Assembly (NCBI RefSeq): GCF_005160265.1
Contig: NZ_CP039865.1
Location: 3,186,828-3,250,827 of the forward strand
Reading direction: 5' to 3'
DNA from: Phreatobacter aquaticus
GTDB taxonomy: Bacteria; Pseudomonadota; Alphaproteobacteria; Rhizobiales; Phreatobacteraceae
Length of the DNA stretch: 64,000 nucleotides
Shown here: piece after piece, positions 18,691 to 25,940 of the stretch
How the letters are laid out: each line of letters begins with the position of its first letter
Position numbering within the stretch: the stretch's first letter is position 1
Made by a program: the position numbers and the translations under genes
Notes under the pieces: generated by a model
What the model saw: only the letters and a program-made list of their open reading frames with translations
Database searches by the model: none
What the model was told of the DNA's origin: nothing

Positions 18691-19665
18691 TCACTCGGTC
18701 AGGACCTTCAGGGCCGCAGCGCCCTGGTAGCCATAGACGTCGTGAAGCAGGGTGAGAATCTCACGTGCCAGCGCGACGTCGTCGAAGACCTCGATCGAAT
18801 AGCTGCGGGAATGGTTGGGGCCTCGGCCAGGCGGCGCATAGCCCGCGCGCCTGAGGCGCCCCAGCCGATCAGGCGTCAGGATGGCCGCCAGAGCGGGCCA
18901 GCTCTCTGCCGACTGAGCCTCGCAATAGATCGCGGCAGCCTGCCGCTCCGGCATGCATTGGATATAGCCGATGCCGGCGTCGAAGACGGTGTGAACCCGG
19001 CGCGCCGCGTTGATCCGAAGCCGCTGAATCTCGGCTGCGACGCTCACGCTGTAGAGATCGACCAGTTCGGCGGCCGACGTCACGGTCTGGGGCGGCGCCG
19101 CCGCCGCATAAGAACAGGCGAAAATGGCGGTCGGGCGCATCGACGGCGCGTCGTTCACCAGGCCTGCGAGGTTCTGGCTGGGGCCATTCCGGGGCGGGCA
19201 GGGCATGTCGAGAACCCAGGCCGTCTGGACCTGGAGCGCTGCAGGATCCGCGCCGTAAATGTCCTGCAGCACGGCGAGGATGGCCTGCGCGGCTCGGTCC
19301 GTCGGCTCACTCGGCACAAAGACCCGCACGTGATGGCCAAAACTTGCATCCAGCACCCAGCTGGCCTGGGCGAGCGCGGCCAGCCGATCGCCGGTCAGCA
19401 CATGGCGAAGCGAGGGCTGCAGCAATGTGCCGGCTGCCTCGCAGCGGAGGCTTCGGTCGGGAAGTCGGCGGCACTGAACATAGATGTTGCCGTCCCAGAT
19501 CGTTGCGTAGCCGACCCGGCCGCTGCGCAGCAATGTCGTGATGTTGTCGAGCGCTTCGGCGATCCGCCCTCGGGCGGGCTGGGCCTGACTGTTGCCGGAA
19601 AGGCCTATCGTCATGAGCGCGATGGCGAGCACCCGCGTCACCAGAGTCCGCCGAGATTTTCCCAT
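18691..19665 (-). CDS. Exported protein with two copies of an uncharacterised domain
   Basis: A 324-residue protein. AGGAG before the ATG at 19665 fixes the start, and residues 1-29 form a signal peptide (ends SQAQ). Two regions, about residues 50-150 and 230-324, look homologous: each has IY[VI]QC, a CEA block, an LT-x-DRL-x-x-L block and L-x-D-[IV]YG, ending with LxVxT or LKVLT. The second copy has PALAAILTPDRLGRLRRAGY, a pattern I associate with conserved uncharacterised alphaproteobacterial proteins. Cysteines occur in pairs and could form disulfides. No catalytic motif is seen. It is preceded by an AT-rich divergent promoter region. Confidence 0.75.
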   Translation of the reverse strand: MGKSRRTLVTRVLAIALMTIGLSGNSQAQPARGRIAEALDNITTLLRSGRVGYATIWDGNIYVQCRRLPDRSLRCEAAGTLLQPSLRHVLTGDRLAALAQASWVLDASFGHHVRVFVPSEPTDRAAQAILAVLQDIYGADPAALQVQTAWVLDMPCPPRNGPSQNLAGLVNDAPSMRPTAIFACSYAAAAPPQTVTSAAELVDLYSVSVAAEIQRLRINAARRVHTVFDAGIGYIQCMPERQAAAIYCEAQSAESWPALAAILTPDRLGRLRRAGYAPPGRGPNHSRSYSIEVFDDVALAREILTLLHDVYGYQGAAALKVLTE

Positions 19666-19936
19666 GCTAATCTCCTGCAACATTGCCCGCAGCGGACGAA
19701 GGCCCGTCCGTAACTGGCGGCTGGAGTAAAATAATCGGAACAAAAAAAGAACATACCAAAAATTTGAGTCAAGATGCAATATTAATACGGTAAATGCCGG
19801 AGTGAGGTCGCATCGATGTCGGTGCGAAGGCAGGGCTCTTCCGCCTCTTCGGCGCCTTGAGGCCGCCACGCTGGTCCTTGTCGCGGAGCGCGTCCGGCTT
19901 CAAGGTCGCGGCACCACACAGCTAGAGTGCAGCCCC

Positions 19937-20284
19937 ATGACCACCACTATCTACGGCATCAAGACCTGCGATACCGTGCGCAAGGCGCGCACCTGGCTCG
20001 ACAGCCATCACATCGCCCACCGCTTTCACGACTTTCGCGCCGAAGGCCTGGATCGCCCGACACTGGAGGCCTGGGTGGCTGCACTTGGCTGGGAAACCGT
20101 GCTCAACCGCCAGAGCACGACCTTCAAGGAGCTTCCCGAGGCTGAGCGTGCCGGCATCGACCGCGACGCGGCGATCCGGCTGATGCTCGCACACCCGACA
20201 TTGGTCAAGCGCCCCGTGCTCGACCGCGACGGGCGCTATTCCGTGGGCTTCAAGCCGGACGTCTATGCGGGCCTGTTCGCCTGA
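19937..20284 (+). CDS. ArsC/Spx-like (YffB-type) thioredoxin-fold protein
   Basis: A 115-residue protein of the ArsC/Spx superfamily. IYGIKTCDTVRKARTWLD near the N-terminus has the single Cys placed as in YffB proteins, and the later LVKRPVLDRDGRY block holds the conserved Arg. True arsenate reductases of this group have partner genes and a longer sequence; here there is no ars operon, so glutathione-dependent thiol chemistry as proposed for YffB is more likely. The start at 19937 follows AGTGCAGCCCC; upstream codons in the open frame are not conserved in the family. It ends six bases from the convergent SCO1 gene. Confidence 0.85.
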   Translation: MTTTIYGIKTCDTVRKARTWLDSHHIAHRFHDFRAEGLDRPTLEAWVAALGWETVLNRQSTTFKELPEAERAGIDRDAAIRLMLAHPTLVKRPVLDRDGRYSVGFKPDVYAGLFA

Positions 20285-20290
20285 CGCCGC

Positions 20291-20902
20291 TCAGTTCGCG
20301 GCCAGCAGCCGCTTGAGCTTGTCGGCCGCTGAATCATGTGGCTCGCCATAGGCGATGGTGGACGTGAGCTGGCCCTGCCGGTTCATCAGATAGACGATGG
20401 CCGTGTGGTCCATCGTGTAGCCGCCCTCGGTCGGCACTTTCCGGTAGACAGCGCGGTAGGCGCGCGTCACGGCAGCGATCTCCTCGGCCGTGCCGGTGAG
20501 GCCGATGATCCGGGCATCGAAGGAATCGGTATAGGCCTTGAGCATGTCAGGCTTGTCGCGCTCGGGGTCGATGGTGACGAACAGCACCTTGAAGTCGCGC
20601 GCCGGCTCGCCGATCTCCCGCATCACATTGGCCATTTCCAGCATGGTCGTCGGGCAGACGTCCGGGCATTGGGTGAAGCCGAAGAAGATGGCGAAGGGCT
20701 TGCCGGCAAGCGTTGCCGACGAGAAGCGGTTGCCGTCCTCGTCGGTCAGTTCGAACGGCCCGCCTATGCTGGACGTGTTGCCGGTCGGCGCCCGGTCGGT
20801 ATCCGGGCCCCGGCTTGCCTCCCAGTAGAGCCAACCGGCGCCGGCCAGCGCCACGACGACAAGGGCCCAGAGAACAAGGCGAAGCGTGCGCAGGCGCTGC
20901 AT
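20291..20902 (-). CDS. SCO1/SenC family copper chaperone
   Basis: A 203-residue membrane-anchored thioredoxin-fold protein. One hydrophobic segment lies at residues 9-27. The copper-binding CPDVCP lies near residue 79, and the distal His is in TMDHTA. FFGFTQC and VTIDPERD are family blocks. SCO proteins deliver copper to the CuA site of cytochrome oxidase or act as thiol reductants. No oxidase genes are in view, so the partner is unknown. It sits 50 bases downstream of nrdB in the same direction. Confidence 0.92.
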   Translation of the reverse strand: MQRLRTLRLVLWALVVVALAGAGWLYWEASRGPDTDRAPTGNTSSIGGPFELTDEDGNRFSSATLAGKPFAIFFGFTQCPDVCPTTMLEMANVMREIGEPARDFKVLFVTIDPERDKPDMLKAYTDSFDARIIGLTGTAEEIAAVTRAYRAVYRKVPTEGGYTMDHTAIVYLMNRQGQLTSTIAYGEPHDSAADKLKRLLAAN

Positions 20903-20952
20903 GGGTCGGTTCCGGTTGGACGATGCTGGCGCTCATATGGGCCTGTTGGCGC

Positions 20953-22068
20953 TCAATCCCAAGTGAGCGCACCGCCGTTCTGATATTCGATAACGCGGGT
21001 CTCGAAGAAGTTCTTCTCCTTCTTCAGGTCCATCGCTTCCGACATCCAGGGGAACGGGTTCTCTGTCTCGGCAAAGACGGGAGCGAGGCCCAGCTGCGCG
21101 CAGCGCCGGTTGGCGATGAAGTGCATATATTGCTCGCAGAGCGCCGCGTTGAGACCGAGGAACCCGCGTGGCATCGTGTCCCGGCCATAGGCTGCCTCGA
21201 GCTCGGCTGCATCCTTGAGCATGGTCCTGACTTCTTCCTGGAAGGCATGGCTCCACAGGTGCGGGTTCTCGGCCTTGATCTGGTTGATCACGTCGATGCC
21301 GAAGTTCAGGTGGATGCTCTCGTCGCGCAGGATGTACTGATATTGCTCGGCAATGCCGACCATCTTGTTGCGCCGGCCGAGCGACAGGATCTGCGCAAAG
21401 CCCGTGTAGAACCACATGCCTTCGAACACGACATAGAAGGCGACAAGGTCGCGCAGGAAGGCCTGATCGGCTGCCGGTGTGCCGGTCTGGAACGCGGGAT
21501 CGTCGAGGTTCTGCGTGTGTTTCAGCGCCCAGGCCGCCTTGTCGGTGATCGAGGGCACCTCGCGATACATGTTGAACAGTTCGCCCTCGTCGAGGCCAAG
21601 GCTCTCCACGATGTACTGGAACGTGTGGGTGTGGACCGCCTCCTCGAAGGCTTGGCGCAGCAGATATTGCCGGCATTCCGGATTGGTCAGGTGGCGGTAG
21701 ATCGCCAGCACGATGTTGTTGGCGACCAGGCTCTCGGACGCGGCGAAGAAGCCGAGATTGCGCTTCAGCATGCGCTGCTCATCCTCGGTGAGCCCATCCT
21801 TCGACTTCCACAGCGCGATATCGGCCTGCATCGAGACCTCCGTCGGCATCCAGTGGTTGTTGCAGCCGGCGAGATATTTCTCCCAGGCCCAGCGATATTT
21901 CATCGGCAGCAGCTGGTTCACATCGGCGCGGGCATTGATCATCCGCTTCTCGTCGACCGAGACCCGGCCGCCGGAGCGGTCGATGGTGCCGAGGCCGGTG
22001 ATATCGGCGGGGGCGGCAGGCGGCAGGGGGAGGGCAGGGGCGGACACGGGTTCGGACCAGTCGAGCAT
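20953..22068 (-). CDS. nrdB: Ribonucleotide reductase small subunit, class Ic type
   Basis: A 371-residue R2 subunit that stores the oxidant needed by NrdA to make deoxynucleotides. Predicted metal ligands are E112, E143, H146, E216, E250 and H253. The radical-tyrosine position reads EAVHTHTF, with F150 instead of Tyr. The spacing 31-3-4-66-34-3 is the same as that known for the Mn/Fe enzyme of Chlamydia trachomatis (E89, E120, H123, F127, E193, E227, H230). The first ligand is Glu, not Asp. The ATG at 22068 has GGAGA upstream. It follows nrdA by 233 bases that hold a palindromic repeat, and should be co-transcribed from the riboswitch-controlled nrdA promoter. Confidence 0.95.
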   Translation of the reverse strand: MLDWSEPVSAPALPLPPAAPADITGLGTIDRSGGRVSVDEKRMINARADVNQLLPMKYRWAWEKYLAGCNNHWMPTEVSMQADIALWKSKDGLTEDEQRMLKRNLGFFAASESLVANNIVLAIYRHLTNPECRQYLLRQAFEEAVHTHTFQYIVESLGLDEGELFNMYREVPSITDKAAWALKHTQNLDDPAFQTGTPAADQAFLRDLVAFYVVFEGMWFYTGFAQILSLGRRNKMVGIAEQYQYILRDESIHLNFGIDVINQIKAENPHLWSHAFQEEVRTMLKDAAELEAAYGRDTMPRGFLGLNAALCEQYMHFIANRRCAQLGLAPVFAETENPFPWMSEAMDLKKEKNFFETRVIEYQNGGALTWD

Positions 22069-22101
22069 GGCGATGTTCTCCAGAGATTGTTCGGGTCTGT
22101 G

Positions 22102-22275
22102 GCCCCTCATCCGCCCCGTTGGGGCACCTTCTCCCCGCAGGCGGGGAGAAGGAAACAGCGGCACCATCTCTCTTGGCGGGGAGACAGAGCGTCTCAGCTG
22201 CAGAGCGGGTGTCCGCAAGAGAGGGCGGAGACGTCCCCTCTCCCCGCATGCGGGGAGAGGGTTAGGGTGAGGGGC
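22102..22275. repeat. Composite palindromic intergenic repeat between nrdA and nrdB
   Basis: Outer arms GCCCCTCAT (22102-22110) and GTGAGGGGC (22267-22275) are inverted repeats with one mismatch. Inside are a perfect 12-bp hairpin (22127-22138 with 22141-22152), a small GCCCC/GGGGC hairpin (22113-22125) and a perfect 26-base palindrome (22236-22261) of the form CCCTCTCCCCGCA plus its complement. This resembles the mosaic intergenic palindromes of rhizobia and relatives. Only one copy is in the window. In the transcript it would fold into strong hairpins between nrdA and nrdB. Confidence 0.75.
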
Positions 22276-22301
22276 TCAGGGCAGGAATTCGGAAACGGGC
22301 G

Positions 22302-25184
22302 CTACTGGCACGCCTCGCAGGTCGGATCGTCGACCGCGCAGGCCTGGCCCCAGGCCTCGCCGAGCACGATCGGGGCGGCCGCAACCGGAATGCTGGCCGA
22401 AACCGCGTTCAGCTTGCCGTCGGTGCCCTTCAGCGTCGATTTCTCCACATGGGTCGCCGAGCGCGAGCGCAGGTAATAGGTGGTCTTCAGCCCCCGCTCC
22501 CAGGCGAGCCGATAGAGCTGGTCGAGCTTCTTGCCCGAGGGGTTGGCGATATAGAGGTTGAGCGACTGCGCCTGGTCGATCCACTTCTGGCGGCGCGCGG
22601 CCGCCTCGATCAGCCAGGATGAATCGATCTCGAAGGCGGTGGCATAGAGCGCCTTGAGATCGTCCGGGATGCGGTCGATCTGGCCGACCGACCCGTCGAA
22701 ATATTTGAGATCCGAGACCATCACCTCGTCCCACAGGCCACGCGCCTTGAGATCGTGGACCAGCGCCGCATTCACGACCGTGAAGTCGCCGGACATGTTC
22801 GATTTGACGAACAGGTTCTGGTAGGCGGGCTCGATCGACTGGGCGACGCCGCAGATGTTCGAAATGGTCGCCGTCGGCGCAATCGCCATGCAGTTGGAAT
22901 TGCGCATGCCGATGGTCATCACGCGTTGGCGCAAGCCCGCCCAGTCGAGGGTTTGTGAACGGTCGCAATCGAGCCCGCCACGGGCCTCCGCGACCAGCTC
23001 GATGGAATCGACCGGCAGGATGCCGCGCGACCAGAGCGAGCCCGCAAAGCTCGGATAGCGCCCGCGCTCGGCGGCGAGATCCACCGAAGCCGAGATCGCC
23101 TCATAGGCGATCGCCTCCATGCTCTCGTCGGCGAAGCGCACCGCCGCGTCCGAGGCATAGGGCAGCCGCAGCGCCTGCAGCGCATCCTGGAAGCCCATGA
23201 TCCCGAGGCCCACCGGCCGGTGCTTCAGGTTGGAGCGGCGCGCCTCGGGGATCGTGTAGAAATTGATGTCGACCACATTGTCGAGCATGCGCATCGCGGT
23301 TTTCACCGTCGCCGCCAGCCGGGCCCGGTCGAGCCCGCGGGGCGTCACATGCTGGGCGAGGTTGACGGACCCCAGATTGCACACCGCCACCTCGTCGTTC
23401 GACGTGTTGAGGGTGATCTCGGTGCAGAGGTTCGACGAATGGACCACGCCGACATGGCCCTGCGGCGAGCGGATGTTGCAGGGATCCTTGAAGGTGATCC
23501 AGGGATGACCGGTCTCGAACACCATGGTCAGCATGCGCCGCCAAAGATCGGCCGCGCGCACCTCGCGGGTGACCTTCATCTCGCCGCGCGCGGCCTTGGC
23601 CTCATAGGCCTCGTACGCCGTCTTGAAGGCCTTGCCGTAGAGATCGTGGAGATCGGGCGTCTCGTCGGGTGAGAACAGGGTCCACGGGCCGTTTTCCGCC
23701 ACCCGCTGCATGAACAGGTCCGGCACCCAGTTCGCCGTGTTCATGTCATGGGTCCGGCGGCGGTCGTCGCCGGTGTTCTTCCTGAGATCGAGGAATTCCT
23801 CGATGTCGATGTGCCAGGTCTCGAGATAGGCGCAGACCGCGCCCTTGCGCTTGCCCCCCTGGTTGACCGCGATCGCCGTGTCGTTGGCGACCTTCAGGAA
23901 CGGCACCACACCCTGGCTCTCGCCATTGGTGCCCTTGATGTGGGCGCCAAGCCCGCGCACCCGGCTCCAGTCATTGCCGAGTCCGCCGGAATATTTGGCG
24001 AGCAGGGCATTGTCCCGGATCGACTTGAAGATGCCGTCGAGATCGTCCGGCACGGTCGTCAGGAAGCAGGAGGAGAGCTGCGGGCGCAGCGTGCCCGCAT
24101 TGAACAGGGTCGGCGTCGAGGCCATGAAATCAAAGGAGGAGAGCAGGTCGTAGAATTCGATGGCGCGGGCGTCGCGGTCGATCTCGCGCAGCGCCAGCCC
24201 CATCGCCACCCGCATGAAAAAGGCCTGCGGCAGCTCGAAGCGGCGTCCCTCGACATGCAGGAAATAGCGATCATAGAGCGTCTGCAGGCCGAGATAGTCG
24301 AATTGCAGGTCACGCTCCGGCTTGAGGGCTGCGGCGATCCGCCCGAGGTCGAAGCGCTGCAGCTCCGGGTCGATCAGCTCGGCGGCAATGCCCTTGGCGA
24401 GATAGGCGTGGAAATAGGCGCCGTAGCGCCCGGCCATCTCGGCCTGCGTCGCCTGCTCGGGGCAGCCATCGATGAAGGTCAGGACCTCGCTGCGCAGCTT
24501 GTCGAGCAGCAGACGCGCGCTCGCCTTGGCATAGTTCGGCTCGGTCTCGATGAAGGTGCGGGCCGCCAGGATCGGCGCCTGGGCCAGTTCGTCGGCCGAG
24601 ATCCCGTCATAGAGATTGCGCCCCGTCTCGGTCAGGATCGCGGTTGCTGACACGCCGTCGAGGCCGGCAGAGGCTTCCTCGACCACGGCGGCGAGCCGCG
24701 CGCGCTTGATCGGCACAAGCGACCCATCGGCCGCCGTCATGCGCAACACCGGCGCGGGCTCGGCGAGAACGGCCGCCGGAGGCGCACTCCGCGCCCGCTC
24801 GCGGGCCCGGTCTTCGCGATAGAGCACATAGGCGCGCGCCACCTTGTGGTGTTCGCCGCGCATCAGCGCCAGTTCCACCTGGTCCTGGATATCCTCGATA
24901 TGAAAGGTGCGGCCTGCATCGGCCCGGCGGGCGAGGCTGGCTGCGATCTGCGCCGAGAGCTCCGCCACGATGTCGTGGACGCGGCGGGAGGCGGCGGCGC
25001 TGTTGCCTTCCACCGCCAGGAAGGCCTTGGTTAGCGCGACCGAGATCTTGGCAAGGTCGAACGGTGTGACGAGGCCGTTGCGCCGGATCACCTGATAGCC
25101 GGGCGTCGCGGCGGCCGTTGCGCCGCCGGCCGTTACGGGATGAGGCCGCGCGGCCTGCGATTCGGATTGGACTTCGAGAGACAT
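22302..25184 (-). CDS. nrdA: Ribonucleotide reductase large subunit with two ATP-cones
   Basis: A 960-residue catalytic subunit that reduces ribonucleoside diphosphates. Two N-terminal ATP-cone regulatory domains lie at about residues 30-125 (YQVIRRNGLVTPF) and 145-245 (AADGSLVPIKRARLAAVVEE). The core has QLSSCFLTTV, SNLCTEITL (the N-x-C-x-E active site) and VAVCNLGSVNL (partner Cys). The C-terminal redox pair is C956-E-A-C959. Length and two cones fit the NrdAz group that includes class Ic enzymes. The start at 25184 is chosen because the upstream codons fall in the riboswitch leader. Expression is expected to fall when cobalamin is abundant. Confidence 0.95.
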   Translation of the reverse strand: MSLEVQSESQAARPHPVTAGGATAAATPGYQVIRRNGLVTPFDLAKISVALTKAFLAVEGNSAAASRRVHDIVAELSAQIAASLARRADAGRTFHIEDIQDQVELALMRGEHHKVARAYVLYREDRARERARSAPPAAVLAEPAPVLRMTAADGSLVPIKRARLAAVVEEASAGLDGVSATAILTETGRNLYDGISADELAQAPILAARTFIETEPNYAKASARLLLDKLRSEVLTFIDGCPEQATQAEMAGRYGAYFHAYLAKGIAAELIDPELQRFDLGRIAAALKPERDLQFDYLGLQTLYDRYFLHVEGRRFELPQAFFMRVAMGLALREIDRDARAIEFYDLLSSFDFMASTPTLFNAGTLRPQLSSCFLTTVPDDLDGIFKSIRDNALLAKYSGGLGNDWSRVRGLGAHIKGTNGESQGVVPFLKVANDTAIAVNQGGKRKGAVCAYLETWHIDIEEFLDLRKNTGDDRRRTHDMNTANWVPDLFMQRVAENGPWTLFSPDETPDLHDLYGKAFKTAYEAYEAKAARGEMKVTREVRAADLWRRMLTMVFETGHPWITFKDPCNIRSPQGHVGVVHSSNLCTEITLNTSNDEVAVCNLGSVNLAQHVTPRGLDRARLAATVKTAMRMLDNVVDINFYTIPEARRSNLKHRPVGLGIMGFQDALQALRLPYASDAAVRFADESMEAIAYEAISASVDLAAERGRYPSFAGSLWSRGILPVDSIELVAEARGGLDCDRSQTLDWAGLRQRVMTIGMRNSNCMAIAPTATISNICGVAQSIEPAYQNLFVKSNMSGDFTVVNAALVHDLKARGLWDEVMVSDLKYFDGSVGQIDRIPDDLKALYATAFEIDSSWLIEAAARRQKWIDQAQSLNLYIANPSGKKLDQLYRLAWERGLKTTYYLRSRSATHVEKSTLKGTDGKLNAVSASIPVAAAPIVLGEAWGQACAVDDPTCEACQ

Positions 25185-25233
25185 GGCTGGGCCCCGGCGC
25201 TGGTTGCAGGCGGGGGGAACAGGAAACGCCCGT

Positions 25234-25260
25234 GCGGGCGGACGGCACACCGTCCCCCGC
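25234..25260 (-). promoter_or_regulatory. Leader hairpin between the B12 riboswitch and nrdA
   Basis: Two abutting blocks, CGTCC-type and GCGGG-type, give an 11-bp stem with one bulged base and a four-base loop, 50 bases before the nrdA ATG. Position suits an expression-platform element, either ending transcription or exposing a ribosome site, but only TTT follows it on the transcript. Confidence 0.45.
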
Positions 25261-25310
25261 AAGTCCAAGCGCACCTCTGGGACACCCCGCCCATGGTTGA
25301 TCGTCGCGTC

Positions 25311-25486
25311 GGGGCAGGTCTCCTGGCTCGCGGGTCGCGGCTCTCGTCCGGTCTTCCCAGGGCCTGGCCCCAGTGACACGAAGTGGACGAAAGCTCGCCG
25401 CTTACAGTTGCGGGGACAGCTTCGGCTTTGGCCCGCTGCGAGCGGACCACACCGAATTCCCTCTTAGCTTCCGACGGGAATCGGAA
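25311..25486 (-). ncRNA. Cobalamin (AdoCbl) riboswitch upstream of nrdA
   Basis: Read on the minus strand, the aptamer landmarks occur in order. A first hairpin (TTCCGA ... TCGGAA) leads to GCTAAGAGGGAA, then CGGTG, GCTGTCCCCGCAACTGTAAG, TCACTGG, GGGAAGACC, and finally the B12 box GAGCCAGGAGACCTGCC. It starts just below a TTGACA promoter and ends about 127 bases before the nrdA start. In known systems this aptamer lowers expression of B12-independent enzymes when cobalamin binds, so it should repress nrdA and the downstream nrdB. Confidence 0.93.
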
Positions 25487-25502
25487 GACCTCGACGCCCA
25501 TA

Positions 25503-25531
25503 TGTAGTGGGTGGGGTGCCTGAACTGTCAA
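25503..25531 (-). promoter_or_regulatory. Putative sigma-70 promoter for nrdA
   Basis: A minus-strand TTGACA (25526-25531) is followed after exactly 17 bases by ACTACA (25503-25508), a modest -10. Transcription would start near 25496, about ten bases before the first riboswitch hairpin, which supports the call. Confidence 0.5.
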
Positions 25532-25573
25532 TCCGTCGTGGCTGTGGACAGCGTGGACGATATAGCAATTAAG

Positions 25574-25595
25574 GACATAAACATGTCTTTATATC
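25574..25595. promoter_or_regulatory. Imperfect 22-base palindrome between the nrdA and metE promoters
   Basis: GACATAAACATGTC and the bases after it form a dyad with 8 of 11 positions symmetric, pattern GA-ATAAA-A over its complement. It lies in an AT-rich gap between the two -35 boxes and ends five bases before the metE-side TTGACA. It could bind a dimeric regulator. ArsR-type methionine regulators are one possibility; I cannot confirm any. Confidence 0.35.
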
Positions 25596-25599
25596 ATTC

Positions 25600-25627
25600 T
25601 TGACATCGCCGCCGTTTCCCCCATGCT
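25600..25627 (+). promoter_or_regulatory. Putative sigma-70 promoter for metE
   Basis: A consensus TTGACA at 25600-25605 is followed after 16 bases by CATGCT (25622-25627). Transcription would begin near 25634, about ten bases before the riboswitch, the same arrangement as on the nrdA side. Confidence 0.5.
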
Positions 25628-25643
25628 GAGCGCGTCGTGGTTC

Positions 25644-25814
25644 TTCGGGCCTGCTTGCCCGAAGCTAAGAGGGAATCCGGTGCGCCCCAGGGCAAGGCCG
25701 GAGCTGCCCCCGCAACTGTCAGCGGCGAGCCGTCGTCCATTCAGCGTCACTGGAACCGTCAGGTTTTGGGAAGACCCGGACGAGGGCCGTGACCCGTGAG
25801 CCAGGAGACCTGCC
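25644..25814 (+). ncRNA. Cobalamin (AdoCbl) riboswitch upstream of metE
   Basis: The plus strand carries the same aptamer landmarks as the nrdA element: hairpin TTCGGGC/GCCCGAA, GCTAAGAGGGAA, CCGGTG, GCTGCCCCCGCAACTGTCAG, TCACTGG, GGGAAGACCCGGACGAG, and the B12 box GAGCCAGGAGACCTGCC. It lies about 126 bases before the metE ATG. Cobalamin binding should repress metE, leaving methionine synthesis to a B12-dependent MetH encoded elsewhere. Confidence 0.94.
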
Positions 25815-25861
25815 TCGACATCAACGTCCACGGGCGGGGTGTCCCAGTGTGTCGCTTGCCA

Positions 25862-25886
25862 ACGGCTGGTCCGCGCGACCGGCCGT
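25862..25886 (+). promoter_or_regulatory. Leader hairpin between the B12 riboswitch and metE
   Basis: ACGGCTGGTC (25862-25871) pairs with GACCGGCCGT (25877-25886) with one G-U pair and a CGCGC loop. It lies between aptamer and start codon, like the hairpin on the nrdA side, so it may belong to the expression platform. No T-run follows. Confidence 0.4.
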
Positions 25887-25940
25887 CGTCCCGCATGCGT
25901 GCGCTGATCGAGGCCTCGCCCCATCAATCGGGGTAAAGCC

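Noticed and set aside
22236-22261. Terminator between nrdA and nrdB
   Set aside because: The 26-base palindrome has no T-run after it and is part of a larger mosaic repeat, so it is listed as a repeat.
25555-25595. NrdR box upstream of nrdA
   Set aside because: The AT-rich dyad there does not match the NrdR consensus as I know it; recorded only as an unassigned operator.
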